This document shows positions 6,053 to 6,062 of a stretch of DNA of 6,062 nucleotides, in pieces. Below the pieces are notes generated by a model. The model worked only from the letters and a program-made list of their open reading frames with translations, was not told where the DNA came from and made no database searches. A program made the translations under genes and the position numbers. How positions within the stretch are numbered: position 1 is the first letter of the stretch; every line of letters begins with the position of its first letter. Source of the DNA: Candidatus Bathyarchaeota archaeon (GTDB lineage Archaea; Thermoproteota; Bathyarchaeia; TCS64); contig JAGTQJ010000026.1 of the NCBI GenBank assembly GCA_018396515.1, positions 8,732 to 14,793 on the forward strand. The letters run 5' to 3'.

Positions 6053-6062
6053 TTGGTAATGG
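6053..6062 (+). CDS. First codons of an unidentified gene cut by the right edge
   Basis: The reading TTG GTA ATG G begins six bases after GGTGAG (6042-6047 region), with a TATA box about 40 bases upstream. ATG 6059 is in the same frame and is the other likely start. Only three codons are visible, so nothing can be said about the product, and the call rests on the promoter and ribosome-binding-site context alone. Confidence 0.35.

Overview
The window looks archaeal, probably a thermophilic member of the Thermoproteota/TACK group. The evidence is a dense G+C-rich genome with arginine mostly AGG and isoleucine often ATA, A/T-rich TATA boxes 20-30 bases ahead of short or absent leaders, TTG starts, purine-rich GGAGGTG-type ribosome-binding sites, and the archaeal gene pair DUF106 plus a small cytidylate kinase. 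The placement below domain level is inference.

Layout. Positions 1-1178, minus strand: an exported protein cut by the left edge. It is open throughout, with a signal-peptide-like start and five N-glycosylation sequons. Several of its motifs resemble eukaryotic ribophorin I (Ost1/RPN1), a subunit of oligosaccharyltransferase. Positions 1179-1299: a divergent intergenic region with a palindromic TATA element (ATTTAAAT) that can serve both directions. Positions 1300-4223, plus strand: gcvPA and gcvPB, the two halves of the PLP-dependent glycine decarboxylase (P-protein), closely packed and probably translationally coupled. Neither gcvT nor gcvH is in the window. Positions 4224-4271: a spacer with a TATA box. 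Positions 4272-5369, plus strand: a DUF106 membrane protein (Oxa1/EMC3/Get1-like insertase superfamily) followed after 12 bases by a CMP-kinase-like P-loop protein. In many archaea this pair sits in the secY/ribosomal-protein cluster. Positions 5370-5448: a short convergent gap. Positions 5449-5817, minus strand: a small multi-spanning membrane protein of unknown function. Positions 5818-6062: an A/T-rich intergenic region with a duplicated TATA element, a short inverted repeat, and a promoter plus ribosome-binding site leading to a gene that starts at the right edge.

How the genes relate. GcvPA and GcvPB form one enzyme that decarboxylates glycine and passes the aminomethyl group to lipoyl-GcvH. 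DUF106 (membrane-protein insertion) and the nucleotide kinase are housekeeping. The left-edge protein and DUF106 both point to the membrane and secretion, but nothing in the sequence joins them in one system. The most notable observation is the ribophorin-I-like protein, which if confirmed would be an archaeal relative of a eukaryotic glycosylation subunit. No mobile element, CRISPR array, rRNA or tRNA was recognised.
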